Below are positions 1-8,395 of a stretch of DNA of 64,000 nt, in pieces; within the stretch, counting starts at the first letter, position 1, and the number at the start of each line of letters is the position of its first letter. Below the pieces are notes generated by a model. That model had not been told where the DNA came from, did not search any database, and saw only the letters and a program-made list of their open reading frames with translations. The DNA comes from Pseudoalteromonas phenolica (GTDB lineage Bacteria; Pseudomonadota; Gammaproteobacteria; Enterobacterales; Alteromonadaceae). The position numbers and the translations under genes were made by a program. Location: assembly GCF_005886345.1 (NCBI RefSeq), contig NZ_PNEC01000057.1, forward strand, positions 21,465-85,464. Reading direction: 5' to 3'.

Positions 1-114
1 TAAAACTGCTTTAAACATAAACTCCGCTTCTCGAAGTTTCCCTTGTTCTAATAATTCGTTGGCTCTTTTCAGTAGTAGCATTGTTATATTGAATGATTGT
101 TTTTGTTTTATCAT
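1..114 (-). CDS. TPR-type protein, N-terminal part only (runs off the window)
   Basis: Only the first 38 codons are present, starting at the ATG at 114 and open to the window edge. The residues NELLEQGKLREAEFMFKAVL fit the helix A/helix B pattern of a tetratricopeptide repeat (small residue, G, then EAE and an F/L spacing). In Alteromonadales the gene next to a TonB-dependent receptor of this type is often a TPR-containing sulfotransferase; that identity is an inference from context, since no catalytic domain is visible. The T-run of the hairpin at 122-155 runs almost directly into the start codon, so no ribosome binding site is seen. ATG codon 12 is an alternative start. Confidence 0.6.
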   Translation of the reverse strand, partial: MIKQKQSFNITMLLLKRANELLEQGKLREAEFMFKAVL

Positions 115-121
115 AAAAATA

Positions 122-155
122 AAAAGGCGAAATAGCTAATGCCATTTCGCCTTTT
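122..155. terminator. Rho-independent terminator after the TonB receptor gene
   Basis: Arms AAAAGGCGAAAT and ATTTCGCCTTTT form a perfect 12-bp stem with a 10-nt loop. On the minus strand it follows the receptor stop by about 20 nt and ends in a T-rich run. The next minus-strand gene starts 8 nt after it. Confidence 0.85.
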
Positions 156-174
156 GCTGCTGGGTTACAGTAAT

Positions 175-2778
175 CTAGAAAGTATAAGTTGCTTTTACGT
201 AGTAGAAGCCACCATTGATACCGTAAGGAGAGGTTTCGTAGTACTTACCACCCCAGTTATTGTTTGGAATACCTGTCGCACGCTCGAAGTCTAACTTCTC
301 AGGCTCTTGGTCAAATAAGTTATTAGCACCAGCTGTGAAGCTTAAAGACTCTGTTGCATAGTAAGTTACTTCTGCATCAATTGTGAATGATGGATCTGCC
401 ATAATTGCAGTAGCATCATAATCTACGTGAACACCTTGATACTCACCAAAGTAGTTGTAACGAACAAAACCAGAGAAGTCTTCCCACTGTTGAGACCAAG
501 TGTAAGTTGCACGATGTTGAGGCAAGTCTTCTTCTAAACGCTTAACTTTAAAATCACCTGTTATCTCAGAGAATTTATCGACTGTTGTTTCATTCCAGTT
601 ATACGCCATGCTGAAAGTCGCGTAACCACCAAGTAGATCCATTGAGTAGTTAGCAACAATATCAACACCTTGAGTTGTTGTATCAAAGTCATTTGTAAAG
701 AAACTTACCTGAGCAATACTGTCAACATTTGGAACACCATCGGCTTTAAGTGCTGTTTTCTGCTCGGCAGTTAAATTAATCTTGTCTGACTGACTAATAC
801 GATCTTCTACTTTAATATTGTAATAATCGACAGTTAAGAATAAATCACCTGACTGGTAAACTGCACCAAATGTATAACTTTGTGATTCTTCAGGTTGTAA
901 TTCAGTACCCCCTAAAATCTGAGACACTGGGTTAGTTGGTGGAAGTAGTGCAGAGTCAACAAGCACACCACTGCTTAGGTTGGTTTGAACATTACTTACG
1001 TTTGCTTGACCAACTGTTGGCGCTCTAAAACCAGTACTCAATGAGCCACGAAGTGATAAGTCATCAGTCAATTGATATTGACTTGTTATTTTGTAATTTG
1101 TAGTAGAGCCAAACGAATCATAATCTTCATATCGAAGTGCCCAACCCATTAAGAATTCCTCAGTAAATGGCGTTTCTACATCAAGATAAGCTGCATAGTT
1201 ACGACGTGTAAACTCACCTGCAGCTGATGGTTGGAAACCAGGGAAACCGTTAGAGCCAATACCAAAGCCTTGTTGTGTCAAAGGACCAGCTGTAAACGAA
1301 GCTTCATCACCAGCGATGACTTCAAAGGTTTCTTCATGCCATTCTAAGCCAGCAGCGACATTAACGTCATAGGCAAGACCGAAATCATAACCTTTTGAAA
1401 TGTCAGCATTAAAGTTCTTTTCAAGCTGGATATATTTACCAGGGCTGAACTCCATGGGTGTTTCAGCACCTAATGAAGCATTTACTGTGTTAGTGATGAA
1501 ATAGCGAGATTCATTACGGCCGACAGAACCACTTAAATCGTAATAGGCGCCTTCAAAGGCACCGCTTTCAATTTCACCGTTAGTACCTACAGTGAAAGAG
1601 GTATCAGTGATATTACCACCGAAGAATGGCGTGAAGCCTGCTGGTAAGATTTCATTAAATGCAAAACAGTTTTGACCTATTTCTGAATTAGATGCAATCT
1701 GTTGATAAGCTGAAATTGTACTGACATCTAGAATGCGATTACCTTCTGAATCTTTTAAATTTACCGTAGGACATGCAACTCCATTATCAAGGCCATCTAA
1801 ATCAGCAACCAGCAATGTTTCACCACCATCGTTTGAATAAACTTGAGGGCGAGTTTGAGGGTTACGATAGTAGAAACCACCTTTCACATCTCGCTCTGAG
1901 TAGTTACCAAACATGTAGAACTCTGAACTATTTGAAAGCTCTAAACCTACGTTTCCAAATAATGTAAAGTCATCTTTTACTTCAGGCGCACCCCAAACTT
2001 GTGCTGGATTTCGTATGCCAGGAACTCCCGCTGCGTCATAAGCACCAGCATCCGGACGTTGAACACTTCTGCTTGTAGCGTCTGCATTCTTGTATTGGAA
2101 GCTTAAGTTTGCAAAGCCGTCATCAGAAAACGGCAAACCAACATTACCTTCAATGGTTGTCGTGTCACCGTCGCCTTCAAAATATTGACCTTGTTTTACT
2201 GCAAATGAACCACCTTCTGATGCATCTTTTAATACAAAGTTGATTACACCAGCAATTGCATCTGACCCATACTGAGCCGCTGCTCCATCACGAAGTACTT
2301 CAACTTGTTTTAAAGCGATACTTGGTATGACAGAGATATCAGGGCCTTGTGCACCATCATTAATACCGCCACCTAAGAAGGCGATTACTGAAGAGCGGTG
2401 GCGGCGTTTGCCGTTTAATAGAATAAGTGTACTGTCAGCTGGTAAACCACGAAGGTTAGCTGGCCTTACAAGAGATGCAGCATCACTGATAGGGTTTTGG
2501 TGAACATTTAAAGAAGGTACTGAGCCTTTTAGAAGCTCTAACATATCATCACCACCGGCTTTGGCGATTTCATCACCGCCAATAATATCTATAGGTACTG
2601 GTGAATCACCGACTGAACGTGGTGCCGCACGAGAACCTACAACCGCAATTTTTTCTATGTCTTTTTTAGCACCTTCGGTTTCATCAGCTAATGCTGTAGT
2701 ACTAAACAAACCGACCGTTGCGCTAGATGCCAGTGCATAAGTGATCGACCGGCTTAAATTTGATAATTTTAACTTCAT
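175..2778 (-). CDS. TonB-dependent outer-membrane receptor
   Basis: A 22-stranded beta-barrel transporter of the TonB-dependent family, about 867 residues from the chosen start. The N-terminus is a signal peptide ending near STTALA, then a TonB box (IEKIAVVGSR), the plug domain (about residues 50-180, with LRGLPADSTLILLNGKRR and the SDAIAGVINFV motif) and a barrel that ends in a terminal aromatic residue (ATYTF). The start at 2778 is chosen over an ATG nine codons upstream because GGGGAAACAGG lies directly before it and the signal peptide begins there. The substrate cannot be told; the family includes receptors for sugars, peptides and siderophores. The likely partner is the TPR gene downstream. 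Two inverted repeats lie upstream (2855-2874 and 2895-2917). Confidence 0.93.
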   Translation of the reverse strand: MKLKLSNLSRSITYALASSATVGLFSTTALADETEGAKKDIEKIAVVGSRAAPRSVGDSPVPIDIIGGDEIAKAGGDDMLELLKGSVPSLNVHQNPISDAASLVRPANLRGLPADSTLILLNGKRRHRSSVIAFLGGGINDGAQGPDISVIPSIALKQVEVLRDGAAAQYGSDAIAGVINFVLKDASEGGSFAVKQGQYFEGDGDTTTIEGNVGLPFSDDGFANLSFQYKNADATSRSVQRPDAGAYDAAGVPGIRNPAQVWGAPEVKDDFTLFGNVGLELSNSSEFYMFGNYSERDVKGGFYYRNPQTRPQVYSNDGGETLLVADLDGLDNGVACPTVNLKDSEGNRILDVSTISAYQQIASNSEIGQNCFAFNEILPAGFTPFFGGNITDTSFTVGTNGEIESGAFEGAYYDLSGSVGRNESRYFITNTVNASLGAETPMEFSPGKYIQLEKNFNADISKGYDFGLAYDVNVAAGLEWHEETFEVIAGDEASFTAGPLTQQGFGIGSNGFPGFQPSAAGEFTRRNYAAYLDVETPFTEEFLMGWALRYEDYDSFGSTTNYKITSQYQLTDDLSLRGSLSTGFRAPTVGQANVSNVQTNLSSGVLVDSALLPPTNPVSQILGGTELQPEESQSYTFGAVYQSGDLFLTVDYYNIKVEDRISQSDKINLTAEQKTALKADGVPNVDSIAQVSFFTNDFDTTTQGVDIVANYSMDLLGGYATFSMAYNWNETTVDKFSEITGDFKVKRLEEDLPQHRATYTWSQQWEDFSGFVRYNYFGEYQGVHVDYDATAIMADPSFTIDAEVTYYATESLSFTAGANNLFDQEPEKLDFERATGIPNNNWGGKYYETSPYGINGGFYYVKATYTF

Positions 2779-2854
2779 CCTGTTTCCCCAGATTAATGTT
2801 GTCATTAAGGTTTCTTATTAACCAGATAAATTATTCCTGAAAATTTATTAGAAG

Positions 2855-2874
2855 ATAATTAATCTGTTAATTAT
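2855..2874. promoter_or_regulatory. AT-rich inverted repeat upstream of the TonB receptor
   Basis: ATAATTAA, spacer TCTG, TTAATTAT: perfect 8-bp arms, 77 to 96 nt upstream of the receptor start. It could be an operator, but such AT-rich repeats also arise by chance. Confidence 0.3.
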
Positions 2875-2894
2875 TGATACATTTAGTTAACACA

Positions 2895-2917
2895 TAATGC
2901 AAATAAAATTTGCATTA
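2895..2917. promoter_or_regulatory. Perfect palindrome, candidate operator of the TonB receptor
   Basis: Arms TAATGCAAAT and ATTTGCATTA are perfect 10-bp complements around AAA. The site lies about 117 nt upstream of the receptor start. The arms look somewhat like a Fur half-site (TGATAAT), but the 3-nt spacer differs from the 1-nt spacer of a Fur 7-1-7 box, so the regulator is unknown. Confidence 0.45.
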
Positions 2918-3008
2918 AAATTAAAAGTAGACATGACAATGGGAAAGCGCAAATTGAAAACGTAACTTTCTGTTAATTATGAAATAGTTTTCTAAAATAG
3001 GGAAAGAG

Positions 3009-3028
3009 AGGAATGCATGAGCATTCCT
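3009..3028. terminator. Hairpin downstream of the small cysteine-rich gene
   Basis: AGGAATGC, loop ATGA, GCATTCCT: a perfect 8-bp stem, 25 nt beyond the stop of the minus-strand gene at 3054. The following run is pyrimidine-rich, not pure T, so termination is only likely. Confidence 0.4.
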
Positions 3029-3053
3029 ACTAAAGTTCATGCTTTGGTCTAAT

Positions 3054-3242
3054 TTATGTTTTGTTTAGTTTTTCGTTAACCTTAAGCCATTCTTTTCTTT
3101 GTGCTCTGTAGGTATCCCAAACGCATGGGCAGCAACTGCCTCCACCGCAACATTCATCCGGCTTTGGTTTTTGTGGTTCTGTTGTCGGTTGTTGTATTTT
3201 AGTGTTTTTTAACATGTTATGTGAGAGAGTATTCAAATACAT
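3054..3242 (-). CDS. Small cysteine-rich oxidoreductase-like-domain protein
   Basis: A 62-residue protein with a Pro/Lys-rich stretch followed by CCGGGSCCPCVWDTY, which is the signature of the oxidoreductase-like N-terminal domain family (PF09791). Four of its five cysteines sit in CCGGGSCC and the fifth follows two residues later; a metal-binding or redox role is plausible but not proven for the bacterial members. It has no signal peptide. A second ATG nine codons downstream (start 3215) would still keep the motif; neither start has a clear ribosome binding site. It is a single gene divergent from the LETM1-like gene. Confidence 0.75.
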   Translation of the reverse strand: MYLNTLSHNMLKNTKIQQPTTEPQKPKPDECCGGGSCCPCVWDTYRAQRKEWLKVNEKLNKT

Positions 3243-3298
3243 AGTAAGAGTTTATCAAGTTTTGCTAAACTATCAGAGTGATTAATAAGTTATGGTGA

Positions 3299-3673
3299 AT
3301 GATGCGCCTAATTAAAGTTGTACACAAAGCCCCTATCAGAGTTGCCAAAATAAGTAAAAAGAGGCAGCAGATTAGGCTCAGGCGCTCAATGCTTGCTCTG
3401 AAAGTTGCACTTGCGCAGGAAAAACAAGAAACTAAAGAAATGCTCGATATTTATAAGCGTTATAGCTTTGGAGAGGCGCATAAGTCAGAGCTTAAAGTTG
3501 CCAATGAACAGCTAGTCGATATTCTTAAAGGGTTAGGTTTAGGTGTATTTGCTGTACTTCCTTTCGCTCCCATTACTATTCCGCTCATTGTTAAATTGGG
3601 ACAATGGGTTGGTGTTGATGTTTTACCAAGCTCATTTTCATTATCCAACAAATCTTCTAAATCTCGCAAATAA
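3299..3673 (+). CDS. Small LETM1-like membrane protein
   Basis: A 124-residue protein. The first 65 residues are very basic and helical (likely amphipathic or coiled), then residues about 74-112 form a hydrophobic stretch with VFAVLPFAPITIPLIVKLGQ and LPSSF. That stretch matches the core of the LETM1 family, in which mitochondrial members read roughly PF.E...P...K.FPN.LPSTF. Mitochondrial LETM1 acts in cation/proton exchange and ribosome contact; the role of the short bacterial homologs is unknown. It lies 59 nt upstream of the M17 peptidase, on the same strand with no terminator between, so they may be cotranscribed. The family assignment is by motif only. Confidence 0.55.
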   Translation: MMRLIKVVHKAPIRVAKISKKRQQIRLRRSMLALKVALAQEKQETKEMLDIYKRYSFGEAHKSELKVANEQLVDILKGLGLGVFAVLPFAPITIPLIVKLGQWVGVDVLPSSFSLSNKSSKSRK

Positions 3674-3732
3674 GTGATCTCTTTAAGCTAAATTGTTATT
3701 CTCTCAAAAGACGCAAGAAAACAGAGAACAAT

Positions 3733-5097
3733 ATGCAACTTCCAATCATTCATGCCGATACAGGCACACCGATTAAATTTATTGAAAAATCAAATTTTGA
3801 CACTTGGCTTTCATCGCAAGAAAGCTTTGTAAAAAGTTATGTTGAAGTAACGCGCTCTGCTAATAGCAACATAATTGTGGTGCCTAAACAGAACGTAACT
3901 GGACTTGAATTAGTTGTTGTAACTGTGGCTGAGTCAACTGATATGTGGAATGCCGGTGACTTAGCAAAGCAATTACCTAAGGGACAGTTCACGCTAGATG
4001 TTAACGATGACTCCTTGCTAGGTTATGCGCTTAGCTTTGTATTAGGAGCTTATCAATTTGCCGTCTATAAGTCTCTACCTGCTATTGAATCTAAAATCGC
4101 GATTGCAGATGAAGAAACCTTTAATAAAGTAAAACAGCAAGCAGAAGCAATTTATTTGGTACGCGACTTGGTTAACATGCCTGCAGCTGACATGATGCCT
4201 CAGCACCTTGCTGAAACTATGGAAGAGTTGGCCGCTCGTTTTGATGGTCAGTTTAGCCAAATTATTGGTGATGAATTACTAGAGCAAAACTACCCAACGA
4301 TTCACATGGTCGGTCGTGCAAGTGATAACAAACCAAGATTACTCGATTTAGTATGGGGTGATGAGAGTGCACCGAAACTGACACTTGTTGGTAAAGGTGT
4401 CTGCTTTGACTCTGGCGGTTTAGATTTAAAACCTGCCGCAGGTATGCGTAATATGAAGAAGGATATGGGCGGGGCTGCTCATGTTATTGGTCTTGCACAA
4501 ATGATCATGGCTGCAAACCTACCTGTTAGACTTCGTGTGCTTGTGCCTGCTGTTGAAAATGCAGTGTCTCGTAATGCTTTTAGACCGGGCGATGTTATTA
4601 AAACACGTAAGGGCATCACGGTTGAGATTGATAACACCGATGCCGAAGGTCGCTTAGTATTGTGTGATGCATTAGCGGAAGCACAAACTGAAAATCCTGA
4701 TTTACTTATTGATTTTGCAACCTTAACAGGTGCATGTCGAATCGCGCTAGGTACAGAGCTTCCAGGTTTTTATTCGACTGACCAAGCAATTGCAAGTGGC
4801 ATCATGGCTCAAGGTTTACAAAACCAAGATCCAGTTTGGCAGCTTCCTCTTTTCGACCAATATAAAGCTTTGTTTAAGAGTGATGTAGCAGACATTGCTA
4901 ACTGTGGTTCAACGCCATTTGGTGGGTCAATTACAGCTGCGTTGTATCTGAAAGAGTTTATTGAGCCAGCAACTACGCCTTGGCTTCATTTTGATGTGAT
5001 GGCTTATAACATCAGACCATTACCGGGTCGCCCAGTAGGTGGTGAAGGCTTAGGGCTCCGTGCTACGTTTGACTATTTAGCTACACGCTATAAATAG
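3733..5097 (+). CDS. M17-family leucyl aminopeptidase
   Basis: A cytosolic metallo-aminopeptidase that removes N-terminal residues from peptides. The C-terminal catalytic domain (about residues 140-450) shows VGKGVCFDSGG with the metal-binding Lys and Asp, KKDMGGAA, and the family hallmark NTDAEGRL that supplies the second metal ligands and the catalytic Arg. At 454 residues it is shorter than PepA (about 500) because of a reduced N-terminal domain, closer to PepB-type members. It is convergent with pepD, with which it shares a bidirectional terminator. Two peptidases side by side fit peptide use as a nutrient. Confidence 0.93.
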   Translation: MQLPIIHADTGTPIKFIEKSNFDTWLSSQESFVKSYVEVTRSANSNIIVVPKQNVTGLELVVVTVAESTDMWNAGDLAKQLPKGQFTLDVNDDSLLGYALSFVLGAYQFAVYKSLPAIESKIAIADEETFNKVKQQAEAIYLVRDLVNMPAADMMPQHLAETMEELAARFDGQFSQIIGDELLEQNYPTIHMVGRASDNKPRLLDLVWGDESAPKLTLVGKGVCFDSGGLDLKPAAGMRNMKKDMGGAAHVIGLAQMIMAANLPVRLRVLVPAVENAVSRNAFRPGDVIKTRKGITVEIDNTDAEGRLVLCDALAEAQTENPDLLIDFATLTGACRIALGTELPGFYSTDQAIASGIMAQGLQNQDPVWQLPLFDQYKALFKSDVADIANCGSTPFGGSITAALYLKEFIEPATTPWLHFDVMAYNIRPLPGRPVGGEGLGLRATFDYLATRYK

Positions 5098-5120
5098 AAA
5101 TCGATAAATTTATAGAGCAA

Positions 5121-5148
5121 AATGCGAACCAATGGGTTCGCATTTTTT
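5121..5148. terminator. Bidirectional terminator between the aminopeptidase and pepD
   Basis: AATGCGAACC, loop AATG, GGTTCGCATT, then a T-run on the plus strand; the minus strand also reads T-rich. It serves both convergent genes. Confidence 0.88.
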
Positions 5149-5159
5149 ATTAATAAGCA

Positions 5160-6638
5160 TTACTTAGCAGGAATGTTCTCTAAGATAGCTTTCATTTGTT
5201 GCCAATATAAACCCACAGATTCAATGTTTACCTTCTCATCAGGAGAGTGCGGGAATTTGATTGTAGGACCAAATGAAATCATGTCCATTTCTGGGTATGG
5301 TTCTTTGAAAAGACCACACTCTAGGCCAGCATGAATAACCATGATGTGCGGTTTATGACCATAAATATCTTCATACACGTCACGGAAAGTATGTAAGATT
5401 TGTGAGTCAGGATCTGGTTTCCATCCCGGATATGCACCACTGAATTCAATCGTTGCGCCAGCTAGGCTTGCTAGCGAAGCAAGTGTACCTTCTACGTCAG
5501 TACGACCAGAATCAATTAAAGAGCGGATCAAACACAGCACTTCGATACTGTCTTCGTTTGTTTCAATGACACCCATATTTAGTGATGTTTCAACTACACC
5601 TTGAATGTCATCACTCATGCGTACTACACCATTTGGACAGGCATTGAGTAGTGACAACACTGTATTTTGGCTGCTTGCGCTTAATGGCAAGGCATCACTT
5701 TCAAATGTTTGCGCTTTAAAAGATAAGTTTGCTTCAATGGCGCTTAATTCAGTTTTTGTTATTGTTTCAAACTCAGAGATTAAGTTTAGAAATGCGTCTA
5801 ATTGTTCATTTTCAACTAACACTTCAGCATACGCTTCACGAGGAATAGCGTTTCTCAGTGAACCGCCATTAAAAGTGACTAACTGAACGTTTAAGTTGGC
5901 TGTGTGATTTTTCAAAAAGCGTGCAAGGAGTTTATTAGCATTAGCGCGGCCAGTATGAATATCTACGCCAGAGTGCCCACCTCTTAAGCCATTTAGCACA
6001 AGTTTTAAGCGTATTGAATCTTGACTGATAGCTTGACGTTCTAATTGCAAAGTAAGGCTTGCATCTACGCCACCGGCACAGCCCATGTAAATCTCACCTT
6101 CTTGCTCAGAATCTGTATTTAGAAGAATGTCACCTTCTAACCAGCCAGCTTCTAAACCGAATGCGCCAGTCATACCTGCTTCTTCATCAATAGTTAGAAG
6201 TACTTCAAGCGGACCGTGTTTAATGTCATCAGCAGCCAATACAGCAAGGCACGACGCCATACCTATGCCGTTGTCAGCACCTAAAGTAGTGTCAGTTGCA
6301 GTAACCCATTCACCGTCGATGTAAGGTTTAATAGCATCAGTTACAAAGTCATGTTCAGTGCCGTCATTCTTTTGCGGTACCATATCAATATGCGCTTGAA
6401 GGACTACTGGCTTTTTATGTTCCATGCCTGGGAAGGCAGGCTTTTTAATGAAAACGTTGCCAGTCTCGTCTCTTTTAACTTCAAGAGATTGACTTTTTGC
6501 CCAGTCAATAATGAATTGTGCAAGTGCTTCTTCATGCTTGGATGGATGAGGAAAAGAACAAATTTGATCAAAGAATTGCCAAATTGCTTGGGGTTCTAAT
6601 TGGCTAATTTCAGAATGTGGAGTGAACAATGTTTTCAA
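5160..6638 (-). CDS. pepD: Aminoacyl-histidine dipeptidase (PepD)
   Basis: An M20/M28-clan zinc dipeptidase that splits Xaa-His and other dipeptides in the cytosol. Motifs: VVLQAHIDMVP (first metal His and Asp), TLGADNGIGMA (bridging Asp), TIDEEAGMTGA (catalytic Glu pair), NTDSEQEG, GLRGGHSGVDI and the C-terminal HAGLECG. I set the start at the TTG at 6638, giving 492 residues as usual for PepD, because AAGGG lies 7 nt upstream; an in-frame ATG at 6683 has no ribosome binding site and lies inside an inverted repeat. That repeat (6644-6692) includes the AAGGG, so translation may be controlled. The ketoacyl synthase gene lies 63 nt upstream on the same strand. Confidence 0.92.
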   Translation of the reverse strand: MKTLFTPHSEISQLEPQAIWQFFDQICSFPHPSKHEEALAQFIIDWAKSQSLEVKRDETGNVFIKKPAFPGMEHKKPVVLQAHIDMVPQKNDGTEHDFVTDAIKPYIDGEWVTATDTTLGADNGIGMASCLAVLAADDIKHGPLEVLLTIDEEAGMTGAFGLEAGWLEGDILLNTDSEQEGEIYMGCAGGVDASLTLQLERQAISQDSIRLKLVLNGLRGGHSGVDIHTGRANANKLLARFLKNHTANLNVQLVTFNGGSLRNAIPREAYAEVLVENEQLDAFLNLISEFETITKTELSAIEANLSFKAQTFESDALPLSASSQNTVLSLLNACPNGVVRMSDDIQGVVETSLNMGVIETNEDSIEVLCLIRSLIDSGRTDVEGTLASLASLAGATIEFSGAYPGWKPDPDSQILHTFRDVYEDIYGHKPHIMVIHAGLECGLFKEPYPEMDMISFGPTIKFPHSPDEKVNIESVGLYWQQMKAILENIPAK

Positions 6639-6643
6639 TGTGT

Positions 6644-6692
6644 TGCCCTTATTTGAATGTAACCGTTTAATATTACCATTCAATTAAGGGCA
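6644..6692. promoter_or_regulatory. Long inverted repeat covering the pepD ribosome binding site
   Basis: On the plus strand, TGCCCTTATTTGAATG (6644-6659) and CATTCAATTAAGGGCA (6677-6692) are complementary at 15 of 16 positions around a 17-nt spacer. In the minus-strand transcript the downstream arm carries AAGGG just before the TTG start of pepD, so a folded RNA would hide it. There is no T-run, so this is not a plain terminator. It could instead be a DNA operator. Confidence 0.6.
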
Positions 6693-6701
6693 GAGGATAG
6701 C

Positions 6702-7766
6702 TTACTGACAGTAGTTAATGGCGTCGGCCATTATCTCTAATCCAGTTTGTTTACACTCTGGCAGCTCAGCTTTACTTTCAATGATAGGCGTAACGCGTTC
6801 GCCCCATTTAATGTAACTTGCTGCCCAAGTTAAACCTGCACCAAATGCAGCACTCATTATATGACTATGTGGTTTGATTTTGCCTTGCTCTAATGCTTCA
6901 CACAGTGCAATTGGGATCGTTGCAGCAGAGGTGTTGCCATAATGCTGGATATTGACCATCACTTTGTCATCGCTAAGCTGCAATTGTTTGGCAATGGCTT
7001 GAATAATTCTTAGATTTGCTTGATGAGGGATAAGCATATCGATGTCTTCGAGTGCTAAATTTGCTTGTGATAGCACATCATCACAGGCTTCGCTCATGCC
7101 TTTTACCGCGCGCTTAAAGATATCTTTTCCTTGGAACAAAATATCAGATGGTTGTGCTGAATCGTGTTTATCTATGTCAGTGCCGAAGTTTCGGATATGA
7201 AGAATCTCTCTTTCTTCTGAATCACAACCTGTTTTTGTCGCTAGCAGGCCTGACTCTTCACTTGATGCTTCAAGCACAACTGCACCTGCACCATCACCGA
7301 ACAGAACTGCACTGTCACGTTTTGCCCAGTTTACATGCCAGAGCATTCTTTCAGCAGCAATAACCACTGCGCGCTTTACCATACCGGCACGAATTTGAGC
7401 GGTCGCATTTTGTAATGCATATAAGAAACCAGAACATGCTGCATTTACATCACATGCCGCTGCACCGGTTGCCCCGATTTGCTGCTGAACATATGAGGCT
7501 GTATTTGCGACAAGTGTAGAAGGGGTGCAAGTAGCAAGTAACACGAGGTCAATGTCTTCTCCTGCAATACCAGCACAATCCAATGCACGTTTAGCTGCAA
7601 CAGTCGCTAATTCACCAGTACCAACATGACTGACTCTTCTCGATTTTATGCCTGTGCGCGTTGAAATCCACTCATCGGTGGTGTCTACTACTGTGCTTAT
7701 ATCTTCGTTTGAAAGTGTTGCTGGTGGTGTACATTTACCCCAGCCAATAATTTTGGCGTATTGCAT
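6702..7766 (-). CDS. Orphan beta-ketoacyl-ACP synthase III (FabH-like)
   Basis: A thiolase-fold condensing enzyme of the KAS III family, 354 residues. The catalytic triad is visible: Cys111 in DVNAACSGF, His248 in LIPHQAN and Asn278 in HYGNTSAA. It also has the FabH-type N-terminus with TDEWISTRTGIKSRR and the GDGAGAVVLEAS loop. Housekeeping fabH normally lies with plsX, fabD and acpP; none is here, so this is probably a second KAS III, with a branched, medium-chain or other starter substrate, or a role in a side pathway. The C-terminus is about 30 residues longer than E. coli FabH. pepD follows after 63 nt. Confidence 0.88.
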   Translation of the reverse strand: MQYAKIIGWGKCTPPATLSNEDISTVVDTTDEWISTRTGIKSRRVSHVGTGELATVAAKRALDCAGIAGEDIDLVLLATCTPSTLVANTASYVQQQIGATGAAACDVNAACSGFLYALQNATAQIRAGMVKRAVVIAAERMLWHVNWAKRDSAVLFGDGAGAVVLEASSEESGLLATKTGCDSEEREILHIRNFGTDIDKHDSAQPSDILFQGKDIFKRAVKGMSEACDDVLSQANLALEDIDMLIPHQANLRIIQAIAKQLQLSDDKVMVNIQHYGNTSAATIPIALCEALEQGKIKPHSHIMSAAFGAGLTWAASYIKWGERVTPIIESKAELPECKQTGLEIMADAINYCQ

Positions 7767-7895
7767 AGTTTCTTATCTCATCTGACCAGGTGGCGTTTAT
7801 AACAAACTTCTTTTTGTAATTCTAGTCAAGGATACTTTATGTAGTGTGAAGAAGTAGTCTAAGCTTAGATTAAAGTCTTTGAATTTGGGGTGATT

Positions 7896-8297
7896 ATGGC
7901 AAATAAAATGACGACTTCGCTAATAAGCCACCTTATTGAATTGGAGAGGCAGTTACTGGACCCAGTTGTTAGAGCATCGAAAAACCAATTAAGCCATTTA
8001 CTTCATGACGACTTTTATGAGATTTCGGCAAATGGCTTAATGTTTAATAAGCAACATGTGATTGGTAGGTTACCGCTCGAGAAAATTCCACAGATCTATA
8101 ACCAAGACTTTAAGGGACAAGTATTGAGCGACACGCTTGCCCAACTGACCTATCATGCAGCCTATCGAATGAATGTGCATCATGCCTTGAATTTTTCAAT
8201 TCGAATGTCAATTTGGGCTAAAACAGAAAAAGGGTGGCAGTTGTTCTTTCATCAAGGCACCCCTTGTCCTGAGTTCACTTTGCACTATGAAGAGTAG
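7896..8297 (+). CDS. DUF4440 / NTF2-like protein
   Basis: A 133-residue soluble protein from the ATG at 7896, which has GGGG about 5 nt upstream; a GTG two codons earlier is less likely. It starts with a long helix (LIELERQLLDPVVRASKNQL), then LLHDDFYEISANG, the usual start of the cone-shaped NTF2-like fold in DUF4440 proteins, and ends with a beta-rich part (SIWAKTEKGWQLFFHQGTP). Members bind or act on small molecules, but this one has no assignable substrate. It is divergent from the ketoacyl synthase and upstream of the RegB-like gene. Confidence 0.7.
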   Translation: MANKMTTSLISHLIELERQLLDPVVRASKNQLSHLLHDDFYEISANGLMFNKQHVIGRLPLEKIPQIYNQDFKGQVLSDTLAQLTYHAAYRMNVHHALNFSIRMSIWAKTEKGWQLFFHQGTPCPEFTLHYEE

Positions 8298-8369
8298 CTG
8301 CAATTTTTGTTTCATATCAACGAAACTGAGGTTTAGTTTTACCAGTTAAGCAGAGTCAGTTAAAGTGTT

Positions 8370-8388
8370 GCTCAAATTTTTTTTGAGC
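8370..8388 (+). promoter_or_regulatory. Hairpin over the ribosome binding site of the RegB-like gene
   Basis: GCTCAAA, loop TTTTT, TTTGAGC ends 7 nt before the ATG at 8396. The only purine-rich sequence upstream of the start (GAGC) is in the downstream arm. It may limit translation or, with its T-rich loop, be a remnant of a terminator. Confidence 0.5.
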
Positions 8389-8395
8389 GTATTAC

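Noticed and set aside
7790..7805. FadR-like sequence (CTGACCAGGTGG) before the ketoacyl synthase
   Set aside because: It matches only half of the FadR site and lacks the second TGG half.
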